48,185 nucleotides of DNA, taken from contig JAKQHY010000028.1 of NCBI GenBank assembly GCA_029555965.1, positions 1 to 48,185 of the forward strand. The letters are read 5' to 3'. Every line of letters begins with the position of its first letter. The stretch's first letter is position 1. The DNA is from Chloroflexota bacterium (lineage in GTDB: Bacteria > Chloroflexota > Anaerolineae > B4-G1 > SLSP01). The notes under the pieces were generated by a model. It searched no databases and was not told where the DNA came from. It worked only from the letters and a program-made list of their open reading frames with translations. Positions 1-7,974 of this stretch are shown here, piece after piece. A program made the translations under genes and the position numbers.

Positions 1-1688
1 CCGGCCAGCAGGCTGTGTGGAACGAGCTGGCCGCGCTGCTGGCCTCCGATGGGCCGCGCCCGCCGGTGTTGCTGCTCGGCGTCACCGGCTCCGGCAAAAC
101 CGAGTTGTACATGCGCGCCACGGCGGACGTGTTGGCGCAGGGCCAACAGGCGCTCATTCTCGTCCCCGAAATCAGCCTGACGCCGCAGACCGTGCGCCGC
201 TTTCTGGTGCGCTTCCCCGGCAAAGTGGGCCTGTGGCACAGCGGTATGAGCGAAGGCGCGCGCTACGACACCTGGCGGCGCGCCCGCAACGGCGACATCG
301 CCATTGTGGTGGGCGCGCGGTCGGCGCTGTTCACGCCGTTCCCGCGCCTGGGGCTGATCGTGCTGGACGAGGAAGAGGACACGAGCTACAAGCAGGGCAG
401 CGTCCCCTACTACCACACGCGGGAGACGGCGGAGCAATTGGCGCGGCTGACCGGCGCGCTGCTCGTCCTGGGGAGCGCGACGCCGTCGCTGGATGCCTAC
501 GCGCGCGCGCTGGAAGGCCGTTACCGGCTGCTCAAGCTGCCGGATCGCGTGTTGAGCCACCAACAACGGCTGGCGGACTGGCAGCAGACGCTCCATCTGC
601 CGGCCCATCGCTACCAGCCGGTGGCCGAAGCCGCTCTGGTCTCCGAGGCCTACACCATCGCCCTGCCGCCCGTGCAAATCGTGGACATGCGCGCCGAACT
701 CAAGGCCGGCAACCGTACTGTCTTCAGCGTGGCGCTGCAAGAGGCGGTGGACGATGCCCTCGCGCGCCACGAGCAAATCATCCTCTTCCTGAACCGGCGC
801 GGCACGGCCACCTACGTCTTCTGCCGCGACTGCGGCTGGGTAGCGACGTGTCCCCGCTGCGACATCCCGCTGACGTACCACGAGGGTCTCAGCCAACTGC
901 TCTGTCATCGGTGCAGCCACAAAGAGCGGATGCCGCGTCTCTGCCCGGCGTGCGACTCACCGCGCGTGCGCGCGTTTGGATTGGGGACGGAGGGACTGGA
1001 AGATCGCGTCACCGAGCGCTGGCCCGACGCCCGGTTGGTGCGCTGGGATCGGGACACGGCGCGCTCCCATGCGGCGCACGCCGCGTTGATGGGGCGCTTC
1101 GTCCGGGGGGAAGCCGACATCCTGCTGGGGACGCAGATGGTGGCGCGCGGGCTGGACATCCCGCAGGTGACGGTGGTGGGCATCATCTCCGCCGACACGT
1201 CCCTCAATCTGCCCGACTTCCGCGCCGCCGAGCGCGCCTTCCAACTGCTGGCGCAGGTCGCCGGGCGCTCCGGGCGGGGGATGCTGGGGGGCAAGGTCAT
1301 CTTGCAGACGTACCATCCCACCCATTACGCGGTGCGGCGGGCAGCCTCGCACGATTACGTCGGCTTTGCGGAACGCGAGCTGGCCTTCCGGCAGCAGGCC
1401 GGCTATCCACCGGCGACGCGCCTGGCGCGGATGGTGTTCTCACACACGCATATCGCCCGCGCCCAGGAAGCCGCCGAAGCATTGGCCGCCACACTAAGAG
1501 CCGCATTGAACGAGGCGGAATTGCCGCTTACCGATCTCATCGGCCCGGCGCCGGCCTTCTTCGCCCGTGTGCGGGGCCGCTATCGGTGGCAGATTTTGCT
1601 GCGCAGTGTGGATCCGGCGGGCTTCCTGCGCGGGATCGAAATCCCGCCGGGGTGGCTGGTGGATATTGATCCGGTGGATGTCTTGTGA
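1..1688 (+). CDS. priA: Primosomal replication-restart helicase PriA, 5' end cut by window
   Basis: PriA is a DEAD-like 3'-5' helicase that reloads the replisome at stalled forks. The frame is open from base 3, so the gene runs in from outside and the roughly 200-residue N-terminal DNA-binding region is missing. Counting from the GTG at 15, Walker A is GVTGSGKTE (22-30). The Walker B box reads LDEEEDTSYKQ (117-127), so the usual DEEH is DEEE. The Zn-binding module has eight cysteines (270, 273, 279, 282, 297, 300, 310, 313). Motifs GSATPS and QVAGRSGRG follow. About 35 extra residues (roughly 178-215) sit between the first helicase motifs and QIVDMR, which looks like a lineage-specific insertion. 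The gene ends before a bidirectional terminator and converges on the oxidoreductase operon. Confidence 0.95.
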   Translation, partial: GQQAVWNELAALLASDGPRPPVLLLGVTGSGKTELYMRATADVLAQGQQALILVPEISLTPQTVRRFLVRFPGKVGLWHSGMSEGARYDTWRRARNGDIAIVVGARSALFTPFPRLGLIVLDEEEDTSYKQGSVPYYHTRETAEQLARLTGALLVLGSATPSLDAYARALEGRYRLLKLPDRVLSHQQRLADWQQTLHLPAHRYQPVAEAALVSEAYTIALPPVQIVDMRAELKAGNRTVFSVALQEAVDDALARHEQIILFLNRRGTATYVFCRDCGWVATCPRCDIPLTYHEGLSQLLCHRCSHKERMPRLCPACDSPRVRAFGLGTEGLEDRVTERWPDARLVRWDRDTARSHAAHAALMGRFVRGEADILLGTQMVARGLDIPQVTVVGIISADTSLNLPDFRAAERAFQLLAQVAGRSGRGMLGGKVILQTYHPTHYAVRRAASHDYVGFAERELAFRQQAGYPPATRLARMVFSHTHIARAQEAAEALAATLRAALNEAELPLTDLIGPAPAFFARVRGRYRWQILLRSVDPAGFLRGIEIPPGWLVDIDPVDVL

Positions 1689-1693
1689 AGAAT

Positions 1694-1730
1694 GATATTT
1701 TTGGGCGCGCGTAGCGCGCCCAAAAATATC
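1694..1730. terminator. Perfect 17-bp hairpin between convergent genes
   Basis: gatatttttgggcgcgc (1694-1710) pairs perfectly with its complement at 1714-1730 around a GTA loop. The A/T-rich outer stem gives a U-tract in either direction, so it can end both priA (+) and the gamma-subunit gene (-). Confidence 0.85.
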
Positions 1731-1741
1731 CACAGAAAGGA

Positions 1742-2284
1742 TTAGAGGCGGGCCAATTCCGCGCCTTTCGCCAGCGCCGCCTTGTTCGGCTCCAGCCATT
1801 TGCGCTGGCGTTCGGAGAGATGCACGCCGAGTTCTTGCCCCACCGTCTCCAGTGAGACGATGTCGGTGGCGGCGATGAGCGCGCCGAGCATGACGAGGTT
1901 CGCCATGCGGGGATTGCCGAGTTCCCCGGCGATGTCGCTGGCGGGGACGTAGATCACGCGCAGGTCGGCGCGCGTACTTTTGACTTCCACCAGCGAGGTG
2001 TTTACCACCAGGACGCCGCCGGGCTTGACCAGCGGCTCGTATTTCTCCATCGAGGGCAGGTTCAGCACCACCGCCGAGGTAGGGTTTTTGATGATCGGCG
2101 CGCCGATCTCGTCGTCAGAGACAATGACCGTGCAGTTGGCCGTGCCGCCGCGCATCTCCGGCCCGTAGGAGGGAATCCAGCTCACCTGCCGCCCCTCGGC
2201 CATCCCCGCATAAGCCAGCAATTGTCCCGCAAATAGCGCGCCCTGCCCCCCAAAACCGGAAAAGATGATTTCTTCGTGTTTCAT
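1742..2284 (-). CDS. 2-oxoacid:ferredoxin oxidoreductase, gamma subunit
   Basis: This is the gamma subunit of a four-subunit 2-oxoacid:ferredoxin oxidoreductase (KOR/VOR class), a cytosolic enzyme converting a 2-oxoacid plus CoA to acyl-CoA, CO2 and reduced ferredoxin. The 180-residue length is normal. It opens with IIFSGFGGQG (6-15) and has the hallmark SYGPEMRGGTANC segment near residues 39-51. ATG at 2284 is preceded by AGGGG. It is the last gene of the order ferredoxin, alpha, beta, gamma. Substrate choice (2-oxoglutarate or branched-chain 2-oxoacids) cannot be read from this subunit. Confidence 0.9.
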   Translation of the reverse strand: MKHEEIIFSGFGGQGALFAGQLLAYAGMAEGRQVSWIPSYGPEMRGGTANCTVIVSDDEIGAPIIKNPTSAVVLNLPSMEKYEPLVKPGGVLVVNTSLVEVKSTRADLRVIYVPASDIAGELGNPRMANLVMLGALIAATDIVSLETVGQELGVHLSERQRKWLEPNKAALAKGAELARL

Positions 2285-2310
2285 TCTTTACCCCTGTTGT
2301 TCATCGGAGA

Positions 2311-2388
2311 ATAAGTAATGGGTAATGAGAAATGAGTAATGAGTGACTTCTTACTCATTTCTCGTTACTCATTTCCTTTTTTCCTCAT
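2311..2388. repeat. STRR heptamer hairpin (gtaatga words)
   Basis: Words of the type gagtaat/gggtaat run rightward to about 2343 and complementary cattact words follow, so the whole beta-gamma spacer can fold. The right edge overlaps the TAA stop of the beta gene. Confidence 0.8.
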
Positions 2389-3179
2389 TACCGCACTTCC
2401 AGTGCTTTTACCTCATCCGTCATCTTGTAATCGCCCAACGGGTAAGCCGGCGCCAGCGTCTCTTTCACCCACTCCATCGCCTTCCACGGATCCATGTTCC
2501 AGTTGGTGGGGCAGGTGGAAAGGACTTCGACGCAGGCGAAGCCCAATCCGTGCATCTGGGTGAGGAACGCGCGTTTGATGGCGCGCTTGGCCTTGAGGAT
2601 GCTCGGCACGTCCGCCGCCATCTGGCGGGTGATGTAGGCCGAACCGGCAATCTGGGCCAGCAGTTCCGTCATCTTCACGGGGTAGCCGGCCAATATCGGA
2701 TCGCGGCCGGTGGGGGTGGACGTGGTGATCATGCCCGGCAGCGTCGTCGGGGCCATCTGCCCACCCGTCATCCCGTAGATGGCGTTGTTGATGAACACGG
2801 TCGTGATCAGCTCGCCGCGCGTAGCCGCGTGGATGATTTCCGCCGTGCCGATGGCTGCCAGGTCGCCGTCGCCCTGGTAGGTGAACACCACCTTGTCGGG
2901 GTTGACGCGCTTGAGGCCGGTCGCCATCGCCGGGGCGCGCCCGTGCGCTGCCTCGACGAAGTCCACGTTGAAGTAGTTGTACGCCAGCACCGCGCAGCCC
3001 ACCGGCGCGACGCCAATCGTCGTCCCCCGGATGCCCAACTCGTCAATCACCTCGGCGACGAGCCGATGCACTACCCCGTGCGTGCAGCCGGGGCAATAGT
3101 GCGTGCTCACCTCCGTCAGCGCTTCGGGAAAACCGTAAACCAGTTCCATGTCTTCGGGTATATTTGTTTGTGTGTTCAT
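2388..3179 (-). CDS. 2-oxoacid:ferredoxin oxidoreductase, beta (TPP-binding) subunit
   Basis: The beta subunit binds thiamine pyrophosphate and carries out the decarboxylation half-reaction. The N-terminal HYCPGCTHG (about 27-35) and a GDGDLAAIG...NNAIYGMTGGQ segment form the TPP/Mg site. The 263-residue length is usual for the KOR/VOR class. ATG at 3179 has AAGGGG upstream. Alpha lies upstream and gamma downstream, each separated by an STRR hairpin rather than the tight overlap expected in an operon. The stop codon lies at the edge of an STRR word. Confidence 0.92.
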   Translation of the reverse strand: MNTQTNIPEDMELVYGFPEALTEVSTHYCPGCTHGVVHRLVAEVIDELGIRGTTIGVAPVGCAVLAYNYFNVDFVEAAHGRAPAMATGLKRVNPDKVVFTYQGDGDLAAIGTAEIIHAATRGELITTVFINNAIYGMTGGQMAPTTLPGMITTSTPTGRDPILAGYPVKMTELLAQIAGSAYITRQMAADVPSILKAKRAIKRAFLTQMHGLGFACVEVLSTCPTNWNMDPWKAMEWVKETLAPAYPLGDYKMTDEVKALEVR

Positions 3180-3202
3180 AGAAGCCCCTTTACCTTCGGG
3201 AA

Positions 3203-3303
3203 AAGAGTAATGGGTAATGAGTAATGGGTAATGAGTAATGAGTGATGGGTAATGAGTAACTTCTTACACTTTACTCATTTCTCTTTACTCATTTCTCATT
3301 TCT
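3203..3303. repeat. STRR heptamer hairpin (gagtaat/gggtaat words)
   Basis: Eight consecutive 7-nt words alternate gagtaat and gggtaat from about 3205, followed by complementary ttactca words from about 3268. The complementary arm provides the last residues and TGA stop of the alpha gene. Confidence 0.85.
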
Positions 3304-4363
3304 CCTGACTTGTCTCCTCATCCAACTTCCGCAGCGCCGCCGCGACTTCATCCACCAGGGGAACGATGCCGCCGAGGCGTCCGTAGAATTGGACGGGCGT
3401 TTTGCCGCGCACGGCGCGCTCCACGTCTTCGAGCATCTGCCCCGCGCTCATTTCGACGACGAGCATCCCGCGCACCTGCCCGGCCAATTCCAGCAGACGT
3501 TTTTCCGGGAACGGCCACAGAGTTTGCGGGCGCAACAGCCCCACTTTGAGGCCCTGCGCGCGCGCCTCGCGCATCACCGAGAGGCAGATGCGCCCCACCG
3601 TCCCGTAGGCCACCAACAGCAGGTCGGCGTCGGCGGTCTCGTATTCCTTGCAGCGAACTTCGTTTTCGCGGATGACGGCCAGTTTGGCTTGCAAACGCCA
3701 GTTGACTTCTTCCAGGCGGTCGGGATTCAGATAGAGCGACGTGATCAGGTTCATGTCGCGATCCTGCGCGCCGGTGACGGCCCAGGCGGGACGTTCCTTG
3801 CGCACCGGCTGCATCGGCGGCAATTCGGCGGACTCCATCATCTGGCCGATGGCGCCATCGCCGGCGATGAGGACGAGCGTGCGGTACTTTTCCGCCAGAT
3901 CGAAGGCCAGGCCCATCATATCAATGATTTCCTGCACGCTCGCGGGAGCCAGCACGATGGGACGGAAGTCGCCGTGGCCGGCCGTCTTGGTCATAAGAAA
4001 ATAGTCGCCCTGCGACGGCTGGATGTTGCCCAGGCCCGGCCCGCCGCGCATCATGTTGACGACGACGACGGGAATCTCCGATCCGGCGATGTACGACAAC
4101 CCTTCCTCCATCAGCGAGAAGCCGGGGCCGGACGTGGACGTCATCACCCGCACGCCGGAACACGCTGCGCCGTAGACCATGTTGATCGCGCCGAGTTCGC
4201 TTTCGGCCTGGAGAAAGACGCGCCCCTCTTCGAGCATCCGCCCGGAGAGATGTTCCAGCGCCTCGCTCTGCGGCGTGATGGGGTAGCCGAAGTATGCCTC
4301 CAATCCATAACGCAGCGCCGCCTCCGCAAACGCGACGTTGCCTTTGAGTAGTTCTTTAACCAT
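3296..4363 (-). CDS. vorB: 2-oxoacid:ferredoxin oxidoreductase, alpha subunit (VorB/KorA type)
   Basis: The alpha subunit carries the pyrimidine and domain II-like parts of the enzyme. It begins [29 protein letters not shown] and [17 protein letters not shown] are family hallmarks. The frame stays open upstream to 4549, but that stretch is an antisense shadow of the ferredoxin gene plus repeat words. ATG at 4363 has AAGGAG upstream and gives 355 residues, the length of VorB-type subunits. The C-terminal SQEK and stop are written by STRR words. VorB points to branched-chain 2-oxoacids, but KorA for 2-oxoglutarate is not excluded. Confidence 0.88.
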   Translation of the reverse strand: MVKELLKGNVAFAEAALRYGLEAYFGYPITPQSEALEHLSGRMLEEGRVFLQAESELGAINMVYGAACSGVRVMTSTSGPGFSLMEEGLSYIAGSEIPVVVVNMMRGGPGLGNIQPSQGDYFLMTKTAGHGDFRPIVLAPASVQEIIDMMGLAFDLAEKYRTLVLIAGDGAIGQMMESAELPPMQPVRKERPAWAVTGAQDRDMNLITSLYLNPDRLEEVNWRLQAKLAVIRENEVRCKEYETADADLLLVAYGTVGRICLSVMREARAQGLKVGLLRPQTLWPFPEKRLLELAGQVRGMLVVEMSAGQMLEDVERAVRGKTPVQFYGRLGGIVPLVDEVAAALRKLDEETSQEK

Positions 4364-4380
4364 ACCTTGCTCCTTGCGAA

Positions 4381-4438
4381 TAAGTGCGTATTCCGTATTG
4401 CGTAGTGCGTAAACGGAATACGGAATACGGAATACGGT
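4381..4438. repeat. STRR heptamer hairpin (acggaat words)
   Basis: Words of the type gcgtatt are followed by three copies of acggaat, making complementary arms between the alpha and ferredoxin genes. Confidence 0.8.
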
Positions 4439-4698
4439 TACACTGTCGCCATTTCCACCACGGTCGGCTTGACCGTCGTTTTCACCTGCCGGTACACCGT
4501 GAACACCACGTCCGGGCAGATGCGGGCGCACGAGGCGCAGCCGATGCACTGTTCCGGGTCGGTTACACTCACGGGATGATACCCCTTCGCATTAAACGTA
4601 TCCTTCGACAACACTAAGATGTTTTGCGGACAGACGTGGGTGCATAGCCCGCAGCCTTTGCAGCGATCTACCGCAAGAACTACCGTGCCTTTTGCCAT
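4438..4698 (-). CDS. 2x[4Fe-4S] ferredoxin subunit of the 2-oxoacid oxidoreductase
   Basis: This small iron-sulfur protein is the delta subunit passing electrons from the TPP site to free ferredoxin. Two full cluster motifs are visible, [12 protein letters not shown] and [12 protein letters not shown]. The frame is open to 4731, but ATG at 4698 has a perfect AAGGAGG five bases upstream, giving 86 residues starting [10 protein letters not shown]. It is the first gene of the oxidoreductase set and lies downstream of the Na+ pump gene, separated by an inverted repeat. Confidence 0.92.
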   Translation of the reverse strand: MAKGTVVLAVDRCKGCGLCTHVCPQNILVLSKDTFNAKGYHPVSVTDPEQCIGCASCARICPDVVFTVYRQVKTTVKPTVVEMATV

Positions 4699-4736
4699 AG
4701 AAACCTCCTTCAATAGTCTGATAGTCGTCATTCCAG

Positions 4737-4804
4737 GGGCATAAAGCGTAAAACGTGAAACGTAATGATCTTACTGTGAAGTCTTCACGTTTTACGTTTT
4801 GCCC
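4737..4804. repeat. Imperfect inverted repeat between oadB-like and ferredoxin genes
   Basis: An arm gggcataaagcgtaaaacg starting at 4737 pairs with its complement ending at 4804 (…gttttgccc). It may be a terminator or processing hairpin separating the pump genes from the oxidoreductase genes. Confidence 0.65.
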
Positions 4805-4814
4805 ATAAAGTTTG

Positions 4815-5951
4815 TTATAAGCCCAACAACGGCATCACCAGGGTCAGCAAGACGCCGCCGGCGATCACCGAACCGAGCTGTCCGGCGGTGTTCGCGCCCA
4901 TCGCGTGCATCAACACGAAGTTGGAGAAGTCTTCTTCTTGCGCCACTTTCTGCACCAGGCGGCCCGCCATCGGGAACGCGCTGATGCCGGCCGCGCCGAT
5001 GAGGGGGTTGATGCGCTTGCCGGAAAGGACGTACAGCAGCTTGCCGAACAGTAACCCGGCGGCGGTATCCAGCCCAAAGGCCAGCAGGCCCAGCAACAGG
5101 ATGTAGAGCGTGTCAAGTTGCAGGAAACTCGCGCCGGTCATTGTGCTGCCCACCACCAGCCCCAAAAAGAGCGTGGCGACGTTGATGATCTCGTTTTCCG
5201 ACGCGCGCACCAAGCGTGGGACGACGCCCGACTCCTTGAGCAGATTGCCAAGCATCAACGACGCGATCAACGGCGCGGCCTGCGGCACGAGAATCCCCAC
5301 CGCAATCGTGACGATAATGGGAAACAAGACTAATGCCAGCTTCGAGACGGGGCGCGGCGCGTAGTCCATCTTCGTCATTCGCTCCTCGCGGGTGGTGAGC
5401 AGACGCATAATGGGCGGCTGGATGATGGGGACGAGGCTCATGTACGAATAGGCGACGACCGAAATGATGCCGAGCATGTGCGGCGCAAGTTTGTTGCACA
5501 CGTAGATGCTCGTCGGGCCGTCAATCGCGCCGATGATACCGATGCTGGCGGCCTCGTTCATCGGGAAGCCGAGCAGGATGGCGAGGATGAGCGTCCCGAA
5601 GATGCCGAACTGTCCCGCCGCGCCCATCAAGGCGAACAGCGGTTGCGCCAGCAGCGGGCGGAAGTCCATCATCACCCCCACACCGATAAAAATCAGCAGC
5701 GGGAACAGCTCATTGTCTATCCCCGCTTGCTTGATGACGGCCAGCATCCCGTGTTCGGCGGGATCGATCATCGCCGAAAGCGGCAGGTTGCCGATGATGC
5801 AGCCAATGCCGATGGGCAGCAGCAGCACCGGCTCGTATTCTTTGACGATGGCGAGGTAAATCAACAGCCCGCCTACCGCCATCATCACCAGGCTCCGCCA
5901 ATCCAGAGCCAACAGCCCTGCCGCGAGAGTGCTTAGATCAATATCGTTCAC
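4815..5951 (-). CDS. oadB: Na+-translocating decarboxylase beta subunit (OadB/MmdB type)
   Basis: This integral membrane subunit decarboxylates carboxybiotin and exports Na+. At 378 residues it matches the OadB/MmdB/GcdB family. It shows the opening IYLAIVKEYEPVLLLPIGIG, a central GAIDGPTSIYV segment, and the C-terminal AAGISAFPMAGR...LMHAMGANTAGQLGS region of the conserved ion path. The start is GTG at 5951 with AAAGGAG upstream. The biotin carrier, small membrane subunit and carboxyltransferase lie upstream on the same strand, so the full decarboxylase is encoded in this window. The substrate is most likely methylmalonyl-CoA, judged from the carboxyltransferase type. Confidence 0.93.
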   Translation of the reverse strand: MNDIDLSTLAAGLLALDWRSLVMMAVGGLLIYLAIVKEYEPVLLLPIGIGCIIGNLPLSAMIDPAEHGMLAVIKQAGIDNELFPLLIFIGVGVMMDFRPLLAQPLFALMGAAGQFGIFGTLILAILLGFPMNEAASIGIIGAIDGPTSIYVCNKLAPHMLGIISVVAYSYMSLVPIIQPPIMRLLTTREERMTKMDYAPRPVSKLALVLFPIIVTIAVGILVPQAAPLIASLMLGNLLKESGVVPRLVRASENEIINVATLFLGLVVGSTMTGASFLQLDTLYILLLGLLAFGLDTAAGLLFGKLLYVLSGKRINPLIGAAGISAFPMAGRLVQKVAQEEDFSNFVLMHAMGANTAGQLGSVIAGGVLLTLVMPLLGL

Positions 5952-5962
5952 GTTTGCTCCTT

Positions 5963-6073
5963 TGAGGAGTTAGGAGTTAGGAGTTAGGAGTTAGGAGTTA
6001 GGAATGACTCGCAACTCCTCATTCCTAACTCGCAACTCCTAACTCCTCACTCGCCACTCCTCACTCGCCACTC
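5963..6073. repeat. STRR heptamer hairpin (ggagtta words)
   Basis: Five exact ggagtta heptamers are followed by complementary aactcct words with cgccact variants. The right side writes the C-terminal VASGE and stop of the GNAT gene. Confidence 0.85.
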
Positions 6074-6861
6074 GCCACTTCTTTGACTCTACACCGCACC
6101 CAATACATCGGGCGGACGATTTCAAAGCCGAGTTTCTGGTAGAGCGCAATGCACTCCGGCTTGTTTTGGTAGACTTGCAGGAAGACGGCGACGCCTTCCG
6201 CCGCCAGAGCGCGAACGAGGGCGGCGACGACAGCGGAAGCGTAGCCCCTGCGACGGTGATCCTTGTGCGTGACGACGTTGCCGATTTCGGCGGCGCCGGG
6301 CACGCGCAGGCGCGTCGTCGCCATCGAAACCAGCTTGCGTCCTTTGCGCACGCCGAACGCCGGCCCGGCCACAAATGGGTCGTGTTCCAACAGTTTCAAT
6401 CCGCCGGATTCGGCCAGGGCGCGCATCGCCGGTAAATCGTGCTCATCCAGCGCTGTCACCTCTGCATCGAGGGAGACCGCTTCCGACGCGGGCAGGCTGC
6501 CATTAAACACCATCTGCCATTCCGGAGTAGTTTCCTGCACCTCAAACGCCGCCTCGACAATAGCGCGCTGCGCCTCGTTGACCATCAAATACACGTCGCT
6601 GCCGGGATCGGTGAGGAAGGTGGCGTAGTTCGCCAGCAGATCCGCCGATTCGCCCACGAAGGCCAGCACCGGCAGCGGCAGGCGATGGCAACTGGCGACG
6701 GACATCCCCGGCGAGTGCGTGATGTCGCACTCATTCGCCAGCATCGTCACGTCGGCGACGAAGGTGTAGTGCGCCAGCGTCCACGCCAGGTCTCGCGTCT
6801 GCGCCTCAATCTGATGCGCCAGCAAAGACGGGCGGACGCCTGGCTCCACGTCAGCGAGCAT
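6061..6861 (-). CDS. GNAT-family N-acetyltransferase
   Basis: The C-terminal half is a GNAT fold: RLRVPGAAEIGNVVTHKDHRRRGYASAVVAALV contains the acetyl-CoA loop (RRRGYA), followed by YQNKPECIALYQKLGFE. The N-terminal half, about 130 residues, is a divergent substrate domain. ATG at 6861 follows the biotin carrier's TGA by a single base, so the two are translationally coupled. An acetyltransferase between the carrier and the pump subunit is not part of known Na+ decarboxylases. It may modify a subunit or simply ride in the operon; the substrate is unknown. The last residues come from STRR words. Confidence 0.8.
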   Translation of the reverse strand: MLADVEPGVRPSLLAHQIEAQTRDLAWTLAHYTFVADVTMLANECDITHSPGMSVASCHRLPLPVLAFVGESADLLANYATFLTDPGSDVYLMVNEAQRAIVEAAFEVQETTPEWQMVFNGSLPASEAVSLDAEVTALDEHDLPAMRALAESGGLKLLEHDPFVAGPAFGVRKGRKLVSMATTRLRVPGAAEIGNVVTHKDHRRRGYASAVVAALVRALAAEGVAVFLQVYQNKPECIALYQKLGFEIVRPMYWVRCRVKEVASGE

Positions 6862-6862
6862 C

Positions 6863-7387
6863 TCAGCCCCCAAGCGTCACCAGGGGCGCGCCGTGCATCA
6901 CCTGCTCTCCGATACGCACGTGGATTTCGGACACGGTCCCCGGCTGTGTGGCGCGGATGGGATTGTTCATCTTCATTGCTTCCAGCACACAGAGTTCCTG
7001 ACCCACCGCCACCGGGTCGCCCACGGCCACGGCGATGCTGACGACCGTGCCGGGCAGCGGGGCTTTCACCACGAAAGACGTCCCGGCGACGGTGGGGGCG
7101 CTTACCGGGGCAGGCGCAGTGACAGGCGCAGGGGCCGGCGGCGCAATCGGGGCCGGTACAACCGCCGGCGCGGGCGCAACCACCGGGACGGGCGCGGCGA
7201 CCGACGCGGGCGCGGAAACCGACGCGGGCGCGGCGACCGACGCGGGCGCGGCGACCGACGCCCCTACGTTGTCAACGTGGACTTCGACGACTTCTCCATC
7301 CACAATGGCCCGCACGGGCCGCTCGTGGACGTTGGGGACTTCAACGGTGTAGGTTTTATCTGCAATCGTAACGCGATAGGTAGGCAT
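6863..7387 (-). CDS. Biotin carboxyl carrier subunit of Na+ decarboxylase
   Basis: This protein carries carboxybiotin between carboxyltransferase and membrane pump. Residues 1-40 form a small beta domain (MPTYRVTIADKTYTVEV), 43-100 are an Ala/Pro/Val linker of VAAPAS- and APAP-type repeats, and 104-174 are the biotinyl domain with EAMKM (136-140) and Lys139 as the biotin site. The frame extends to 7549, but ATG at 7387 has AAAGGAGTCGT directly upstream. It lies between the OadG-like anchor and the GNAT gene. Its architecture matches MmdC/OadA-C-type carriers. Confidence 0.92.
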   Translation of the reverse strand: MPTYRVTIADKTYTVEVPNVHERPVRAIVDGEVVEVHVDNVGASVAAPASVAAPASVSAPASVAAPVPVVAPAPAVVPAPIAPPAPAPVTAPAPVSAPTVAGTSFVVKAPLPGTVVSIAVAVGDPVAVGQELCVLEAMKMNNPIRATQPGTVSEIHVRIGEQVMHGAPLVTLGG

Positions 7388-7403
7388 ACGACTCCTTTGA
7401 TTT

Positions 7404-7850
7404 TTATTTTCTGCGCGCATCGTACACGCGCCGCCCGGCCAACTGCTGCGCGCGCACGACGAGGTTCCACGCGCCGGTAAATTCCGGCGACGCGACCGGC
7501 ATGCTCTGCGTTGCCAGCGCCGTTGCGACGGCAGCCGCAGCAGCAACATACCGGGGCGATTGCGCCGTTTCAGCCAACGCGACGCTCACAGCCGCCGCAG
7601 CCGCAAGATGCCGGGAACTGAGGACTGAGGACTGAGGACTGAGGGCTGAGGATTGAGGGCTGAGGACTGAGGACTGAGGGCTGAGGACTGAGGGCTGAGG
7701 ACTGAGGACTGAGGACTGAGGTCTTTTAGCCGCCGGCTTATCCTTGACGAGCGCCGTCAGCGCGTACATCCCCGCCACCAGCAGCCCGATGGCCGCAAAC
7801 GTCATCCCCATTCCGACAAGGGTTAAAATAAGGGCTTGTGTTAGTTCCAT
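7404..7850 (-). CDS. OadG-like small membrane subunit with expressed heptamer repeat
   Basis: The N-terminus has one transmembrane helix (about 7-32) in the OadG/MmdD pattern, MELTQALILTLVGMGMTFAA. Position between carboxyltransferase and biotin carrier supports the gamma/delta anchor role. Residues 44-79 are a 7-residue tandem repeat (SSVLSPQ), which is an STRR array of gactgag-type heptamers translated through. An Ala-rich segment follows, and the C-terminal FTGAWNLVVRAQQLAGRRVY resembles tails of fused glutaconyl/methylmalonyl-CoA decarboxylase subunits. Weak sequence constraint is normal in this family, so the call rests partly on context. Confidence 0.8.
   Translation of the reverse strand: MELTQALILTLVGMGMTFAAIGLLVAGMYALTALVKDKPAAKRPQSSVLSPQPSVLSPQSSVLSPQSSALSPQSSVLSSRHLAAAAAVSVALAETAQSPRYVAAAAAVATALATQSMPVASPEFTGAWNLVVRAQQLAGRRVYDARRK
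7617..7722. repeat. STRR heptamer array inside a coding sequence (gactgag words)
   Basis: About fifteen 7-nt words (gactgag, ggctgag, gattgag) run head to tail with no complementary arm. Three heptamers equal 21 nt, so the array translates as a 7-residue repeat without a stop. Confidence 0.9.
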
Positions 7851-7856
7851 AGTTTT

Positions 7857-7974
7857 AGTCCGTAGTCCGTAGTCCGTAGTCCATCATTCGTAATTCGTAA
7901 TTCGCTGATCCGCTGATCCGCTGATCCGTCAATTCGCTCACTCGCAACTCCTCACTCCTCACTCGCAACTCGCT
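7857..7974. repeat. STRR array, mixed words (cgtagtc, gctgatcc, aactcct)
   Basis: Three cgtagtc heptamers, attcgta words, three ctgatccg octamers and aactcct words follow one another. They fill the spacer between the OadG-like gene and the carboxyltransferase stop. Confidence 0.85.

Noticed and set aside
3203-3303. Repeat arrays as possible CRISPR
   Set aside because: Units are 7-8 nt with no spacers, and no cas genes are present.
4364-4549. N-terminal extension of the alpha oxidoreductase subunit
   Set aside because: It is antisense to the ferredoxin gene and crosses repeat words; ATG at 4363 has a proper ribosome-binding site.
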